Shown here: in pieces, positions 15,628 to 24,320 of the stretch | Layout: each line of letters opens with the position of its first letter | How positions within the stretch are numbered: position 1 is the stretch's first letter | Assembly: GCF_014698505.1 (NCBI RefSeq) | Contig: NZ_JACJTD010000035.1 | Span: 19,427 to 83,426, forward strand | Length of the DNA stretch: 64,000 nt | Direction: 5' to 3' | DNA from: Nostoc foliaceum FACHB-393 | GTDB taxonomy: Bacteria; Cyanobacteriota; Cyanobacteriia; Cyanobacteriales; Nostocaceae | The notes under the pieces: generated by a model | Database searches by the model: none | What the model was told of the DNA's origin: nothing | Seen by the model: the letters and a program-made list of their open reading frames with translations, nothing else | Translations under genes and position numbers: made by a program

Positions 15628-17136
15628 TTACCTCATATCATAGCCAAACAAATTTGGGTCTACTTCTCCTAACTGCAACTCTGCTAAACCATACTCCGCC
15701 CATCGTCTTTCTACCATCGCCGCCACATCTGGGTCAGACTCCAAAGGCGAACCCCATTCATGGTCTGTTTCCGGCGGAATTTTAGTAGTCGCATCAATTC
15801 CCATGCGTCCACCTAAGCCAATTTTCTCACTGGCAAAATCCAACGTATCAAAAGGTGTATTCGGCAGAATAAAGACATCCCGCACTGGATCTACTTTGGA
15901 ACTAATCGCCCAGACCACTTGACGCGGATCGCGAATATTTATGTCTTTATCCACAACAATTACAAATTTAGTGTACGTAAATTGTGGTAAAGCACTCCAA
16001 AACGCTAAAGCCGCCCGTCGCGCTTGTCCGGGATATGCTTTATCAATGGAAATAATCGCCGCTTTGTAACTCAAAGCTTCCATTGGTAAGAAGAAATCGA
16101 CAATTTCTGATACTTGTTGCCGCAGAATAGGCGTATAAATGCGATTTAGTGCGATCGCCATCATCGCTTCTTCTTTAGGTGGACGACCGCTAAATGTTGT
16201 TAAGTAAATCGGATTTTTCCGGTGCGTCATACACTCGAAGCGTACCAACGGCGAATCTTCCACACCGCCGTAATAACCCATATGGTCGCCAAAAGGCCCA
16301 TCTGGTAAAACTTCTCCTGGTGTAATCGTTCCTTCCAAGACAAATTCTGAATCTGCGGGAACTTCCAAATCTACAGTTTTACACTTTGCCAACTGCACAC
16401 CAGAACCGCCGTACAGTCCAGCAAACAGCCATTCTGATAAATCTACAGGTATAGGTGTGGCAGCTGCCATGATAATTAGAGGATCTACACCAAGTGCGAT
16501 CGCAACTTCTAATTTCTTCCCACGTTCGGCCGCTTTTCGCAAATGTCTCGCACCACCTCGTACCGATAACCAGTGAACCGTCATCGTATTCTTAGATTGC
16601 AGTTGCAAACGATACACACCTACATTTGGTGTACCCGTCTCACAATCTTTGGTAATTACCAGTCCCAGCGTGATAATCTTGCCAGCATCACCACTATAAG
16701 GACGTATCAAGGGCAACTTATTTAAATCTAAATCATTGCCTTGCAGCACAACTTGCTGACAAGCAGGGAAAAAATCCCGTCCTGGTTTCGCCTTCACCAC
16801 ATCAAACAGCACTTTCCCAAAATCTATCGCCTGGGAAATCTTCTTCGGCGGTTTTGGCTGTTGCAGCATACTCAATTTTTTCCCCAGAGTTTCCAACTCC
16901 TCTGGATGCTGCATATTCATCGCCCAGCAAATCCTTTCCACAGTGCCCATCAAATTCACCGCTACCGGGAAGGAAGCGCCTTTGACATTTTCAAACAACA
17001 ACCCTGGGCCACCTTTTTGCAGCATCCGGTTGGAAATCTCAGCAATTTCTAATTCTGGGTCAACTAAAGCTGAAATCCGCTGTAATTGTCCCTTTTCTTC
17101 CAAAATTTTAATGAATCCCCGCAAGTCTCTCGCCAT
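15628..17136 (-). CDS. ubiD: UbiD-family prenylated-FMN decarboxylase
   Basis: Non-oxidative decarboxylase of the UbiD family using prenylated FMN, 502 residues, full length. In cyanobacteria the UbiD/UbiX pair decarboxylates 4-hydroxy-3-solanesylbenzoate in plastoquinone synthesis. Recognisable elements are the N-terminal MARDLRGFIKILEEKGQL, TVHWLSVRGGARH, and the conserved DGPFGDHMGYYGG that carries active-site acids. No ubiX is next to it. A second role on another aromatic acid cannot be excluded from sequence, but the family and host make plastoquinone the best guess. Confidence 0.88.
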   Translation of the reverse strand: MARDLRGFIKILEEKGQLQRISALVDPELEIAEISNRMLQKGGPGLLFENVKGASFPVAVNLMGTVERICWAMNMQHPEELETLGKKLSMLQQPKPPKKISQAIDFGKVLFDVVKAKPGRDFFPACQQVVLQGNDLDLNKLPLIRPYSGDAGKIITLGLVITKDCETGTPNVGVYRLQLQSKNTMTVHWLSVRGGARHLRKAAERGKKLEVAIALGVDPLIIMAAATPIPVDLSEWLFAGLYGGSGVQLAKCKTVDLEVPADSEFVLEGTITPGEVLPDGPFGDHMGYYGGVEDSPLVRFECMTHRKNPIYLTTFSGRPPKEEAMMAIALNRIYTPILRQQVSEIVDFFLPMEALSYKAAIISIDKAYPGQARRAALAFWSALPQFTYTKFVIVVDKDINIRDPRQVVWAISSKVDPVRDVFILPNTPFDTLDFASEKIGLGGRMGIDATTKIPPETDHEWGSPLESDPDVAAMVERRWAEYGLAELQLGEVDPNLFGYDMR

Positions 17137-17179
17137 TGTTCTAATAAAGCTGATTATTTAAGAAGTGTGAAGCGCTTTC

Positions 17180-17300
17180 TTATATTATGGGGCATTGGGT
17201 ATTGGCCAAACAGAGCACTGGGCATTGCAAAGAGACAAGGAAGACAAAGAAAAAACTTGTTCAATAATTCTCTATTGTCCCTGCTGCCCTACTTATTCCT
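17180..17300 (+). repeat. dispersed spacer element, copy 1
   Basis: Contains AACTTGTTCAATAATTCT followed by TTGTCCC, preceded by GAGACAAGGAAGA. The same arrangement recurs at 21945-22075 (complement) and 25168-25225. It carries no ORF of note. This copy starts about 45 bases upstream of ubiD. Confidence 0.7.
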
Positions 17301-17471
17301 TATCTCTCCATTCGGAAAATTGTTAGTTTTAATTGGAAATTAACCTGTTTAGTAACTTTTCTTAACTGTGTTTTCCAAAGCATTTAGTTATTGTATCTAG
17401 GGATACGCAATTATTTTTTATAAATAAGCGCTAACCTAATCAAACATGGCCAAAATATACTATACCTTCCT

Positions 17472-17514
17472 GGCAGGAGGCCTTGTTATATGGCCCCTGC
17501 TGGGTTTATTTTTT
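17472..17514 (+). terminator. strong hairpin with T-tract of unknown transcript
   Basis: GGCAGGAGGCC (17472-17482) pairs with GGCCCCTGCT (17492-17501) with one bulged base, followed by TTTATTTTTT. The nearest plus-strand gene upstream is more than 2 kb away, so this would end an unlisted RNA, or it coincides with a possible 38-codon hydrophobic frame starting MAKIYYTF at 17446. The rest of the 17137-17771 spacer is AT-rich and empty. Confidence 0.45.
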
Positions 17515-17771
17515 AGAAGCTTGGACTGTTCGTTGCTTTCAAGTTTTTCAAAATTTTTGTAAGTTTGCGTTAGCGTAGACCAAGCCAGACATCGCCACCC
17601 CTAACAATGTATATTTAACAGATATTTTGTTAAATAGTAGAAGGAAGATTTTTTGAATTTGAGAAATGAATTTGATTAATTTTCAAGATTATCAATAAAA
17701 AATATTTTATAACTAATATTTTTTGCAACATCATTAAAACAATAATCCTACGCCTAAATGGTGTGAGATTA

Positions 17772-18494
17772 TTAAGTAATAATGTTGACTTTACCAGTAT
17801 CAATATCGTAACAAGCACCAACAATTTTTAGTTTACCTTCACGGAGCAATTTAGCTAAAATTGTTGAGCTTTCCTGCAATTTTTCAGCTTGATATTGAAT
17901 ATTGGCAATAACTGCATTTTGCATATTATCACCCATTCTTAATTTTACCTTTTCTACAGATGGTTTGATGCCCTCAATAATCAAACCAATTCTGCCAGGA
18001 AGTGGTTCATTTTTGATTGCTTCTGAGACTGCACCGCATCTTCTATGACCCAAAACCATAATCAACTGCGAACCCAACACTGCTGTAGAATATTCGAGGC
18101 TACCTATAACCGTGTCACTGACGACATTACCAGCAACTCGCACGACAAATAAATCTCCAAGTCCTTGATCGAAGACGATTTCCGCAGGTACTCTAGAATC
18201 TGCACAGCCCAATATGGCGGCAAAAGGATACTGAGCTTTAGCAACTAATCGTAGACGTTCTAATGATTGATCGGGATATTTGCGTTTTTGATGAATAAAT
18301 CTTTGATTACCATCCAGCAAGCGTCTGACGGCTTCATTTGGACTGATTGGATTAGGGTTAACTGGGTGAATATCAGCAACAGCAGTTTGCTCTGGATTCC
18401 AAAAGCTATCACCAAAAGCAGTAGCCGCAATACCTACCACACTGGCAAATTTTAAGAAATCACGTCGCCCTACAAATCCATTAATTCGACTCAT
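17772..18494 (-). CDS. exported beta-class carbonic anhydrase (EcaB-like)
   Basis: Zinc enzyme interconverting CO2 and bicarbonate. From ATG 18494 it is 240 residues with a twin-arginine signal (GRRDFLKFASVVG, about 8-25), so folded export by Tat is likely. Zinc ligands and the Asp-Arg dyad are visible: GCADSRVP (Cys97, Asp99) and GHRRCG (His150, Cys153). An in-frame ATG at 18545 would add 17 residues in front of the Tat motif and is less likely. Exported beta enzymes of this type (EcaB in Synechocystis) act in the periplasm or lumen in the carbon-concentrating process. It is a single gene. Confidence 0.88.
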   Translation of the reverse strand: MSRINGFVGRRDFLKFASVVGIAATAFGDSFWNPEQTAVADIHPVNPNPISPNEAVRRLLDGNQRFIHQKRKYPDQSLERLRLVAKAQYPFAAILGCADSRVPAEIVFDQGLGDLFVVRVAGNVVSDTVIGSLEYSTAVLGSQLIMVLGHRRCGAVSEAIKNEPLPGRIGLIIEGIKPSVEKVKLRMGDNMQNAVIANIQYQAEKLQESSTILAKLLREGKLKIVGACYDIDTGKVNIIT

Positions 18495-18856
18495 CAATCT
18501 ACCTAACAACAAAGCTGTTCTTAGGAAGATATCAGATTTAAGCAAGATACAAGAGTATTTTATTACACGGTTTAAGAGTCATTTAATCTTCACTTTTCAT
18601 CGTAATTTATAACTTATATCTGTAAATTTCCTCTATTCTGTGTATCAAGTAAATTCGATATCATTTGTAAAATTTAAAGCCAGGGTTAGCCATAACCAGG
18701 ACAGTTTTTTTAAGACATAATATTCTGGTTACGAAAGAGTATAATTCGTGTCAAAAGCTAAAAAAATCTATTGTTTGTATTTACTGTGTTTTTTGGGAAT
18801 ACTTAACTCAGTACTGGCTATAGATATGACTTTTTTAAAAAAAAATAAACTGGAAT
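18495..18856. other. divergent spacer with an overlapping short frame
   Basis: 362 bases between divergent genes. A 39-codon frame (GTG 18748 to TAA 18865) encodes a signal-peptide-like sequence (MSKAKKIYCLYLLCFLGILN...) and overlaps the TTG start of the next gene in another frame. Its Shine-Dalgarno is weak. A T6/A9-10 tract at 18831-18845 could allow slippage. I list it only as a candidate. Confidence 0.3.
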
Positions 18857-20149
18857 TTGTTACGTAAAAATACTCCAAATAGCTCTGGCATAGATCCGTC
18901 TGTTCCAAGCCTTCAACCTGTGGTGCAGAAGAAATATGCAACACCATCAACCCCCAAAAACCTGGCTGAATTAGAGCATGAAATCGAGTTACAAAGGCAA
19001 GTTCTCAAAACATCCCCTCAGCAACTGCATAGCAAAGCCAAGTGGGGTATAGGTAGTAGACTTATTTGGATAGTAATACTTATGGGCATTCCCGGTGGTG
19101 TAATTTGGGTTGCGAACCAGCCTTATCCGGTGATTCGCCGTCCGGTAATGCTCCATGCACCTTTTTTGTTGCTACCCAGCTACATCAGCATGGATAATCA
19201 CTATCGGCAGGCGTTGGTATCAGTCGAGCAAGCTGAACAGTTGATTGAAAAAGCTACTAGTCCCGCTGATTTGGCTTTGGGAGAACAGAAGCTACAAGAA
19301 ACACAACAACATCTAGATCAGTTACCAACTTCCTTTGTTAACGATTGGTCACAATACAGATATTGGTGGTATGACTCGCGCTTTAGCATCTACGGTTTTA
19401 ATGCATTTCGGAGTAAAGTTGGGCAGTTAGAAGCTCAGGTTTTTCAGGAAAAGAATGCTCAGTCTTTGCTTACCGATAATATGCAGACCTTTTTAAATGC
19501 AAAACAGCAATATGAACGAGCTACAACAGTAACTGATAAACAGACTGCAACAGCAGCTTGGCAAACGGCGCTTAATCAATTCGAGCAGATTCCTGGTCAA
19601 ACCCTGGCAGGAAAAACTGTACAAAATCAACTAGATAATTATAAACGTGAGTTTCAGGAAGTTGTTGGATTGGCTGCTGGGAACGATCGCATCAGTGCCT
19701 TAATCACCGCAGCGCGGCAATTTTCCTGGCAAGCTGCCAAAGCTGGTCAAAATCCGCCGCACACCGTAACTGAATGGCGACAGATAGAAAATTTGTGGAT
19801 AGAGGCAATTGAGCGGCTTAAAGATATTCCTTCAAAAGACGTGGTTGGTTATACCGAAGCACAAAAGTTATTAGCAATTTATGAGGCTAATTTAGGTCAA
19901 ATTAAGGTAAGACGGCAAGCTGAGGCAGATGCTGTGGAGGCTTTGCAGACGGCGCAACGAAAAATCGAAAGTTTGTTGGCTTCAATTCCTGCTGATCCTC
20001 ATGATATGAAAAGCAATCGGGTGTTGAGCCAATTGCAAAGTATTATTAATCAATTAGAAAAAGTGCAAAATGGCACAACAGCCTATCTGAAAGCTCAAGA
20101 GTTACTACTTTTGGCAAATAATAAACTAAGCCAGCTACAGACTAAGTAA
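18857..20149 (+). CDS. conserved membrane protein with long coiled-coil region, unknown function
   Basis: 430 residues. A hydrophilic N-terminus with a coiled-coil (about 35-60) leads into a membrane helix (about 70-87) and a short second hydrophobic stretch (about 100-112). Residues 115-430 are Gln-, Glu- and Ala-rich helices, including EALQTAQRKIESLLASI and LQSIINQLEKVQNG, which look like TPR-less helical bundles. I do not recognise a catalytic motif. The only start before the upstream stop is a TTG with little Shine-Dalgarno, so the N-terminus is uncertain. Topology suggests one membrane anchor with a large helical domain on one side. Confidence 0.72.
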   Translation: MLRKNTPNSSGIDPSVPSLQPVVQKKYATPSTPKNLAELEHEIELQRQVLKTSPQQLHSKAKWGIGSRLIWIVILMGIPGGVIWVANQPYPVIRRPVMLHAPFLLLPSYISMDNHYRQALVSVEQAEQLIEKATSPADLALGEQKLQETQQHLDQLPTSFVNDWSQYRYWWYDSRFSIYGFNAFRSKVGQLEAQVFQEKNAQSLLTDNMQTFLNAKQQYERATTVTDKQTATAAWQTALNQFEQIPGQTLAGKTVQNQLDNYKREFQEVVGLAAGNDRISALITAARQFSWQAAKAGQNPPHTVTEWRQIENLWIEAIERLKDIPSKDVVGYTEAQKLLAIYEANLGQIKVRRQAEADAVEALQTAQRKIESLLASIPADPHDMKSNRVLSQLQSIINQLEKVQNGTTAYLKAQELLLLANNKLSQLQTK

Positions 20150-20197
20150 ATGGTGGCGATCGCTTTGGCTAACTATGTGTTTTCTGTTTGATTTCTA

Positions 20198-20288
20198 GCC
20201 AGTTGTGGTGAAGCGGTGACGCTCGCTCTGCTTGTTGACTGCATCTACCCTTTTAGGGTAGTCCACAGAGCGGGCATCAACAACTGGC
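20198..20288. repeat. nested three-tier inverted repeat
   Basis: Outer arms GCCAGTTGT (20198-20206) and ACAACTGGC (20280-20288); middle arms at 20221-20230 and 20266-20275 (ten pairs, one G-U); inner hairpin CTACCCT-TTT-AGGGTAG (20245-20261). All three nest in one another. On RNA it would form one long interrupted stem. No ORF overlaps it. Confidence 0.7.
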
Positions 20289-20458
20289 CATTGGGTGGGA
20301 TTTTTGAGACGGGAGTCGATCCCTTGTAGAATTTTCTCAATGTCCCAGTAACCCTGCTGATATCTCAATTAAAACTGGAACAGAAAAATTTTGGATGCCA
20401 AATTGCCAAAAGCACTCAATCAATTTTGATTAGGACAAACATAGGCGTTTTTATACCA

Positions 20459-20497
20459 TGCAAAGTCGCTCCAGGTTTCCTCTGGAGCGACTTTGCA
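20459..20497. repeat. perfect 16-bp hairpin
   Basis: TGCAAAGTCGCTCCAG (20459-20474) pairs exactly with 20482-20497 around a seven-base loop. A 68-codon frame begins within it, but its N-terminal codons are the hairpin itself, so I do not treat it as a gene. No T-run follows. Confidence 0.75.
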
Positions 20498-20572
20498 GGA
20501 GTTGTTGTTACTTAGCAGTGCATAAAAAAGTGATGCAGAGCTTTATATATAGGAAGTTTAGTATGCATTCCT

Positions 20573-20635
20573 ATTCATTCAGGGTTCTGGCAAATCCGGT
20601 TAATTTGCGTTTTAGTTACTTTTTCCTGAATGAAT
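20573..20635. repeat. 11-bp inverted repeat with 41-base spacer
   Basis: ATTCATTCAGG (20573-20583) and CCTGAATGAAT (20625-20635), perfect. It is the third inverted repeat in the same 718-base spacer (20150-20867), which has no supported gene. Confidence 0.6.
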
Positions 20636-20772
20636 GTCCTGTTTTACCTTTCTACTCACTGTAGATGTGATTAGAAACGCAAGGATTATTGGGGAGAATT
20701 CTTTGAGCATCGAAAACGACGGTCGCGGCAGTGGCAGGTAGTATTATGGCTTTTGTATTAGTTATAGATAGC

Positions 20773-20799
20773 GTAGGCGCAGCCCACCGTAGGCATCGC
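20773..20799. repeat. family-A interspersed repeat, intergenic copy
   Basis: GTAGGCGCAGCCCACCGTAG followed by GCATCGC, flanked by GATAGC on the left and CTATC on the right. It matches the element found in frame in glcE at 25 of 27 positions. Confidence 0.75.
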
Positions 20800-20867
20800 T
20801 ATCGCCTGGTGAAGCCCCTATATTAAGCTGGTGTTATGTTGAATGGGGCAAGAGTGATTAAAAAGGG

Positions 20868-21596
20868 TTAATGTCTTTTACCTGCTCCAAGATATAGCTC
20901 ACCCACTTTCGGGTCATTCAACAATTCTTCACCAGGGCCAGAGATCGCATCGCGTCCCGACTCCAGAACATAGCCGCGATTAGCCATTTCTAAAGCCTTA
21001 CGGGCATTTTGTTCCACTAATACGATCGCAGTACCCGCCTGATTAATTTGTTTAATCTGCTCAAACACTTGTGTCACTAAGATCGGGGATAAAGCAGCAG
21101 ATGGTTCATCCAAAATCAGCAAACTAGGTTCCAACATCAAAGCTTTACCCATCGCTAACATCTGGCGTTCTCCTCCAGAGAGAGTACCAGCGCGTTGACG
21201 ACGGCGATCGCTAAGTCTTGGGAACATGGTAAATATTTTATCTTTAATTGGTTTCAACGGAACGTTAAGCACAAAAGCACCCATCTCCAAGTTCTCTTCA
21301 ACACTGAGAGAGGGGAAAACATTGGCGATTTGCGGTACGTAGCACATTCCTCGTTGGACAATTTCATTGGACTTTAGCCCCACAATATTTTCACCATTGA
21401 AGGTAATTGTGCCTGTGTGGGGGATCAAAAGCCCAAAAATTGCTTTTGCTAAAGTAGATTTACCAGCACCGTTGGGGCCAATCACAGTTACCAATTCCCC
21501 TGGTGCAACCCTGAAATTCACACCTTGCAGGATATCTACATCTTTGATATATCCAGCGTGGACATTTTGGACATCTAGTAAATAGTCATTTGTCAT
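20868..21596 (-). CDS. natE: ABC transporter ATPase of the LivF/NatE type (neutral amino acids)
   Basis: ATP-binding subunit of a branched-chain/neutral amino-acid importer. 242 residues with Walker A GPNGAGKST (about 39-47), Q-loop VPQ, signature LSGGERQ (about 140-146), Walker B LLILDEPSAALS (about 158-169) and the switch His replaced by VEQN, as usual for LivF proteins. The closest family I recall is NatE of the cyanobacterial N-I system, whose other subunits are generally unlinked, as here. The start codon (21596) lies within a heptamer repeat block (21584-21618) and lacks a normal Shine-Dalgarno. The NatE assignment is likely rather than certain. Confidence 0.82.
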   Translation of the reverse strand: MTNDYLLDVQNVHAGYIKDVDILQGVNFRVAPGELVTVIGPNGAGKSTLAKAIFGLLIPHTGTITFNGENIVGLKSNEIVQRGMCYVPQIANVFPSLSVEENLEMGAFVLNVPLKPIKDKIFTMFPRLSDRRRQRAGTLSGGERQMLAMGKALMLEPSLLILDEPSAALSPILVTQVFEQIKQINQAGTAIVLVEQNARKALEMANRGYVLESGRDAISGPGEELLNDPKVGELYLGAGKRH

Positions 21597-21618
21597 GTGT
21601 CATTTGTCATTTGTCATT
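21584..21618. repeat. STRR heptamer block covering the natE start codon
   Basis: Five units of (A/T)GTCAT(T/G). On the natE strand they read ATGACAA-type units and supply the ATG and first codons (MTND). Out-of-frame ATGs occur every seven bases upstream. Confidence 0.75.
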
Positions 21619-21619
21619 G

Positions 21620-21657
21620 GTCAACAGTCAAGTCAAAAATAACTATTGACTGTTGAC
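21620..21657. repeat. 12-bp hairpin after the ferredoxin gene
   Basis: GTCAACAGTCAA (21620-21631) pairs with TTGACTGTTGAC (21646-21657). It lies between the ferredoxin stop and natE, both on the minus strand, and may separate their transcripts. Confidence 0.6.
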
Positions 21658-21666
21658 TATGGACTA

Positions 21667-21891
21667 TTACGGAGTTTTTTGCAACTCCGGTCGTTCTTCT
21701 GCAAGAATTGCCCCTTCTACTGGGCAAACTTGGAGACATATACCACAGTCGATGCAAGTGGCAAAGTCAATCCAGTACCAATCGGTTCCCTTGGCATTTT
21801 TGCCTGGGCCATCATGAATACAAGCTACGGGACAGGCATCTACGCAGTCAGCGACGCCTTCACAGACTTCTGTAACAATTGTGTGCGGCAT
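21667..21891 (-). CDS. bacterial-type ferredoxin with two [4Fe-4S] motifs
   Basis: 74-residue soluble electron carrier. Cys46, 49, 52 and 56 form a canonical CxxCxxCxxxCP site. The N-terminal site is unusual: Cys10, 16, 20 and 24 with C-x5-C-x3-C-P spacing, an arrangement seen in 7Fe/8Fe ferredoxins with an extended first loop. A WYWID segment links the halves. Cyanobacteria use such small ferredoxins for minor redox tasks. It lies between hisZ and natE; no functional link is evident. The number of iron atoms cannot be decided from sequence. Confidence 0.88.
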   Translation of the reverse strand: MPHTIVTEVCEGVADCVDACPVACIHDGPGKNAKGTDWYWIDFATCIDCGICLQVCPVEGAILAEERPELQKTP

Positions 21892-21944
21892 GTTCTCGAT
21901 TCCCTTTGTTCTGTATCGGCTATTTCTAGCCTAGCAGGGGGAGT

Positions 21945-22075
21945 GGGGAGTGGGGAATGTGGGACAAGGGGGGCAAGGGGATAAGAGGGACAAGGGGGAA
22001 TTATTGAACAAGTTTATTCCTTGTCTCCCCCCTCTCCCTTGCCTTCCTTGCCTCTTTCCAATGCCCCATGCCCAA
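21945..22075 (-). repeat. dispersed spacer element, copy 2
   Basis: On the complement it reads GGCATTGGAAAGAGGCAAGG, later AAACTTGTTCAATAATTC and CCCTTGTCCC. It shares its core with copies at 17180-17300 and 25168-25225. It fills most of the gap between hisZ and the ferredoxin gene. Confidence 0.7.
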
Positions 22076-22081
22076 TACCCA

Positions 22082-23293
22082 TTAACGCAATGGTTCAATT
22101 TTTGGGGAGCCATCAGCTTTGATCCAAGCAATTTGGGCAATGCCGCGATCGCGTGCATATTGGCGAATAGCGTCTGCATCCCTTCCCCCCAAATCAATTT
22201 CTACCCTTACCAAATGAGTGGAATCTCTGAGTTTTTGCGCGTAGGCAAAGGCGGCGGCGTTAGCATTAGCTATCTCTGGTACTACCAACCAATTACTAGC
22301 TGGGGTTACCTGCGGTAATTGCTGGGTACACAGCAAAACTTGGTATAAATCTTCGATATTGAGTCCAAAACCAATTCCGGGGATGTTTTCTCCTTGGGGA
22401 TGATATAGCCCCAAAAGCTGGTCGTAGCGACCACCACGCCCTAAAACTCTGGCTTGGGATTCGGTATCGTTTACAACTTCAAAGACGATACCCGTGTAAT
22501 AGTCTATGGTCTGGATGAGGCTGAGGTCGAGGATTAACGGAAATTTTTTCTCTGATTCCAGTAATTCTACTAGGGATTTGAGGTTATTTACTGCCTCTCG
22601 CTGTTCTTCATCTAAATCCAAACTACTGACTTTTTGTAACACGTCTGCACCAGGGCCGCGCAAATCCATAATGATTCGGGCGCGATCGCGTAGTTTGTCA
22701 CTCAGGGGTAAACTATCTATAGTAATGCGGTCAAGATGAGCGATCGCACTACGAACTTGATCCTGTAAATTAGCAGGAAAGGCGCTCAAGAGCGATCGGG
22801 TAATTCCCGCTTCACCTAAAATTAAATGCCATCCCCGCAACCCCAGTGCTGCCAAACAATCAGCTACTAACAGCAATACTTCCGCATTCGCCAGCAATCC
22901 GCCAGCACCTAACAACTCCACCCCAGCTTGATAAAACTCTTGCTGGCGATTGTGTCTACTTTCCCAAGTGCGGCGAAACACATTAGCGTTGTAGTACAAC
23001 CGTTGCGGATAAGTTGCATTTGCCATTCGCGTGACAACAGTACGAGCAATAGATGCTGTTAATTCTGGACGTAGCCCTAATTCATCATCTTCGCCATTTT
23101 GTAGTTGAATCACCATCTGGCGCTGGATTGCTTCCCCCGCCATCAGAGTATCCATGCGTTCTAAAGTCGAGGTGATAATCCTGTGATATCCCCAACGATC
23201 AAACACCTGCTGTAACCGATCTTCAATCCAGCGTTTTTTCTCCACATCCAAGGGCAATAAATCCCTGGCTCCTGCTGCTGGTTGATACACCAT
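22082..23293 (-). CDS. hisZ: ATP phosphoribosyltransferase regulatory subunit HisZ
   Basis: Histidyl-tRNA-synthetase-like regulatory subunit needed with short-form HisG for the first step of histidine synthesis. 403 residues with the class II catalytic fold (PAAGARDLLPLDVEKKRWIEDRL, LGLRPELTASIAR, FYQAGVELLGA, YYTGIVFEV, GRGGRYDQLLGLY). It is shorter than HisRS and lacks the full tRNA-binding C-terminal domain, hence HisZ rather than HisS. The start codon overlaps the stop of the J-domain gene by one base (TAATG), so the two are translationally coupled. hisG is not in the window. Confidence 0.88.
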   Translation of the reverse strand: MVYQPAAGARDLLPLDVEKKRWIEDRLQQVFDRWGYHRIITSTLERMDTLMAGEAIQRQMVIQLQNGEDDELGLRPELTASIARTVVTRMANATYPQRLYYNANVFRRTWESRHNRQQEFYQAGVELLGAGGLLANAEVLLLVADCLAALGLRGWHLILGEAGITRSLLSAFPANLQDQVRSAIAHLDRITIDSLPLSDKLRDRARIIMDLRGPGADVLQKVSSLDLDEEQREAVNNLKSLVELLESEKKFPLILDLSLIQTIDYYTGIVFEVVNDTESQARVLGRGGRYDQLLGLYHPQGENIPGIGFGLNIEDLYQVLLCTQQLPQVTPASNWLVVPEIANANAAAFAYAQKLRDSTHLVRVEIDLGGRDADAIRQYARDRGIAQIAWIKADGSPKIEPLR

Positions 23294-24264
23294 TATTTTT
23301 TCTTCCCACCAAACAAACCACCGAACAAACCACCACTACCAGATTTATCTGGTTGCTTATCTCCATTATTGGCGGATGAAGTCACCTTATGATCACTAGG
23401 TTGTTGTCCTAGAGCTTTATCTATTTTTGGTTTCCATTGCAGAGCCGTTTCGTCATTGGGGTCTAATTTGAGAGCATTATCGAAGTGGATTTTTGCCATT
23501 TTTAGCTGATTTTGCTTCAAATACACCATTGCAATTAAGCTATGGCAGTGACTATTTTTAGGTTCTAGCTTCAGGGCATCCTGCAACTCTACTTTGGCTT
23601 GGGCAAATTGGTTTTTGTCAATCAAAGATTGAGCACGACGAACATACTGTTCTACAACCGAGTCTTCTTTTGGTGGCGCTGGTGGTGGTGGTGTACTTTT
23701 TGGTATATTTTGCTGAGGTGTGCTTGAGTTAACTTTGGGTTGAGCAGATGGCAGCGGTGCGGATGATTTGCCCGCACTCCGCATTAAATATACTAAATTC
23801 AATTCACTAACTTGGGCAATGACTTGCAGCGCTTGCTCTAAAGGATCATATTGAGTTTCGCCGATTTTAGCGATCGCACTTTTATAGAAATGATCAAGAT
23901 TAGGTGCCTCAACTAACTGTCTAGCCAAGTCGGTGCTGAGAGTCACCGAAGTAGATTCTTGTACCAAGCGCTTGCCAATTTGCGACAAAATTAAAATATA
24001 TTCCGTGCGAGTGCGATCGCCACATAGTTTTTCGTAAGCTGGGTTAACCAGCTTTGATAACAATTCGTTCCCTAGCTGTTTTTGTTCAGCACTTTCAGTA
24101 AAACTACTATCCGGGTGTAGACGGCGGGCGATTTTGAGATAACGTTTGCGAATTTCTTTGACATCGGCATCCACTGGAACGCACAAAATTGCGTGATGAT
24201 CTATGAAATCATATTTAAATAGTCCACGATCTATTTTGAAAGACATATAGAGGATTTGCACCAA
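23293..24264 (-). CDS. J-domain protein with TPR repeats
   Basis: Co-chaperone-like protein of 323 residues. An N-terminal J domain (about 20-85) has the HPD tripeptide (LHPDSS) needed to stimulate Hsp70. A variable region and a Pro-rich linker (about 185-200, PPPPAPP) follow, then TPRs (about 208-285, ending PNDETALQWKPKIDKAL). The tail is Gly-rich (GGLFGGLFGGKKK). It is probably a DnaK partner with a TPR for client or partner binding. It is first in a two-gene unit with hisZ, which overlaps it by one base. No thioredoxin-like or Zn-finger domain of classical DnaJ is present. Confidence 0.85.
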   Translation of the reverse strand: MVQILYMSFKIDRGLFKYDFIDHHAILCVPVDADVKEIRKRYLKIARRLHPDSSFTESAEQKQLGNELLSKLVNPAYEKLCGDRTRTEYILILSQIGKRLVQESTSVTLSTDLARQLVEAPNLDHFYKSAIAKIGETQYDPLEQALQVIAQVSELNLVYLMRSAGKSSAPLPSAQPKVNSSTPQQNIPKSTPPPPAPPKEDSVVEQYVRRAQSLIDKNQFAQAKVELQDALKLEPKNSHCHSLIAMVYLKQNQLKMAKIHFDNALKLDPNDETALQWKPKIDKALGQQPSDHKVTSSANNGDKQPDKSGSGGLFGGLFGGKKK

Positions 24265-24320
24265 AGGAGCAGTTAGATTTTTTTTAGTTTACCCAAAGTC
24301 GAGGGTAAAGCCCCCATCTG

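Noticed and set aside
17446..17562. 38-codon hydrophobic frame as a photosynthetic small subunit
   Set aside because: It does not match PetL, PetM, PetN, PetG, PsaM or Psb small subunits as I know them, and no Shine-Dalgarno is present.
20458..20664. 68-codon plus-strand frame
   Set aside because: It starts inside a perfect 16-bp hairpin and has no recognisable sequence or ribosome-binding site.
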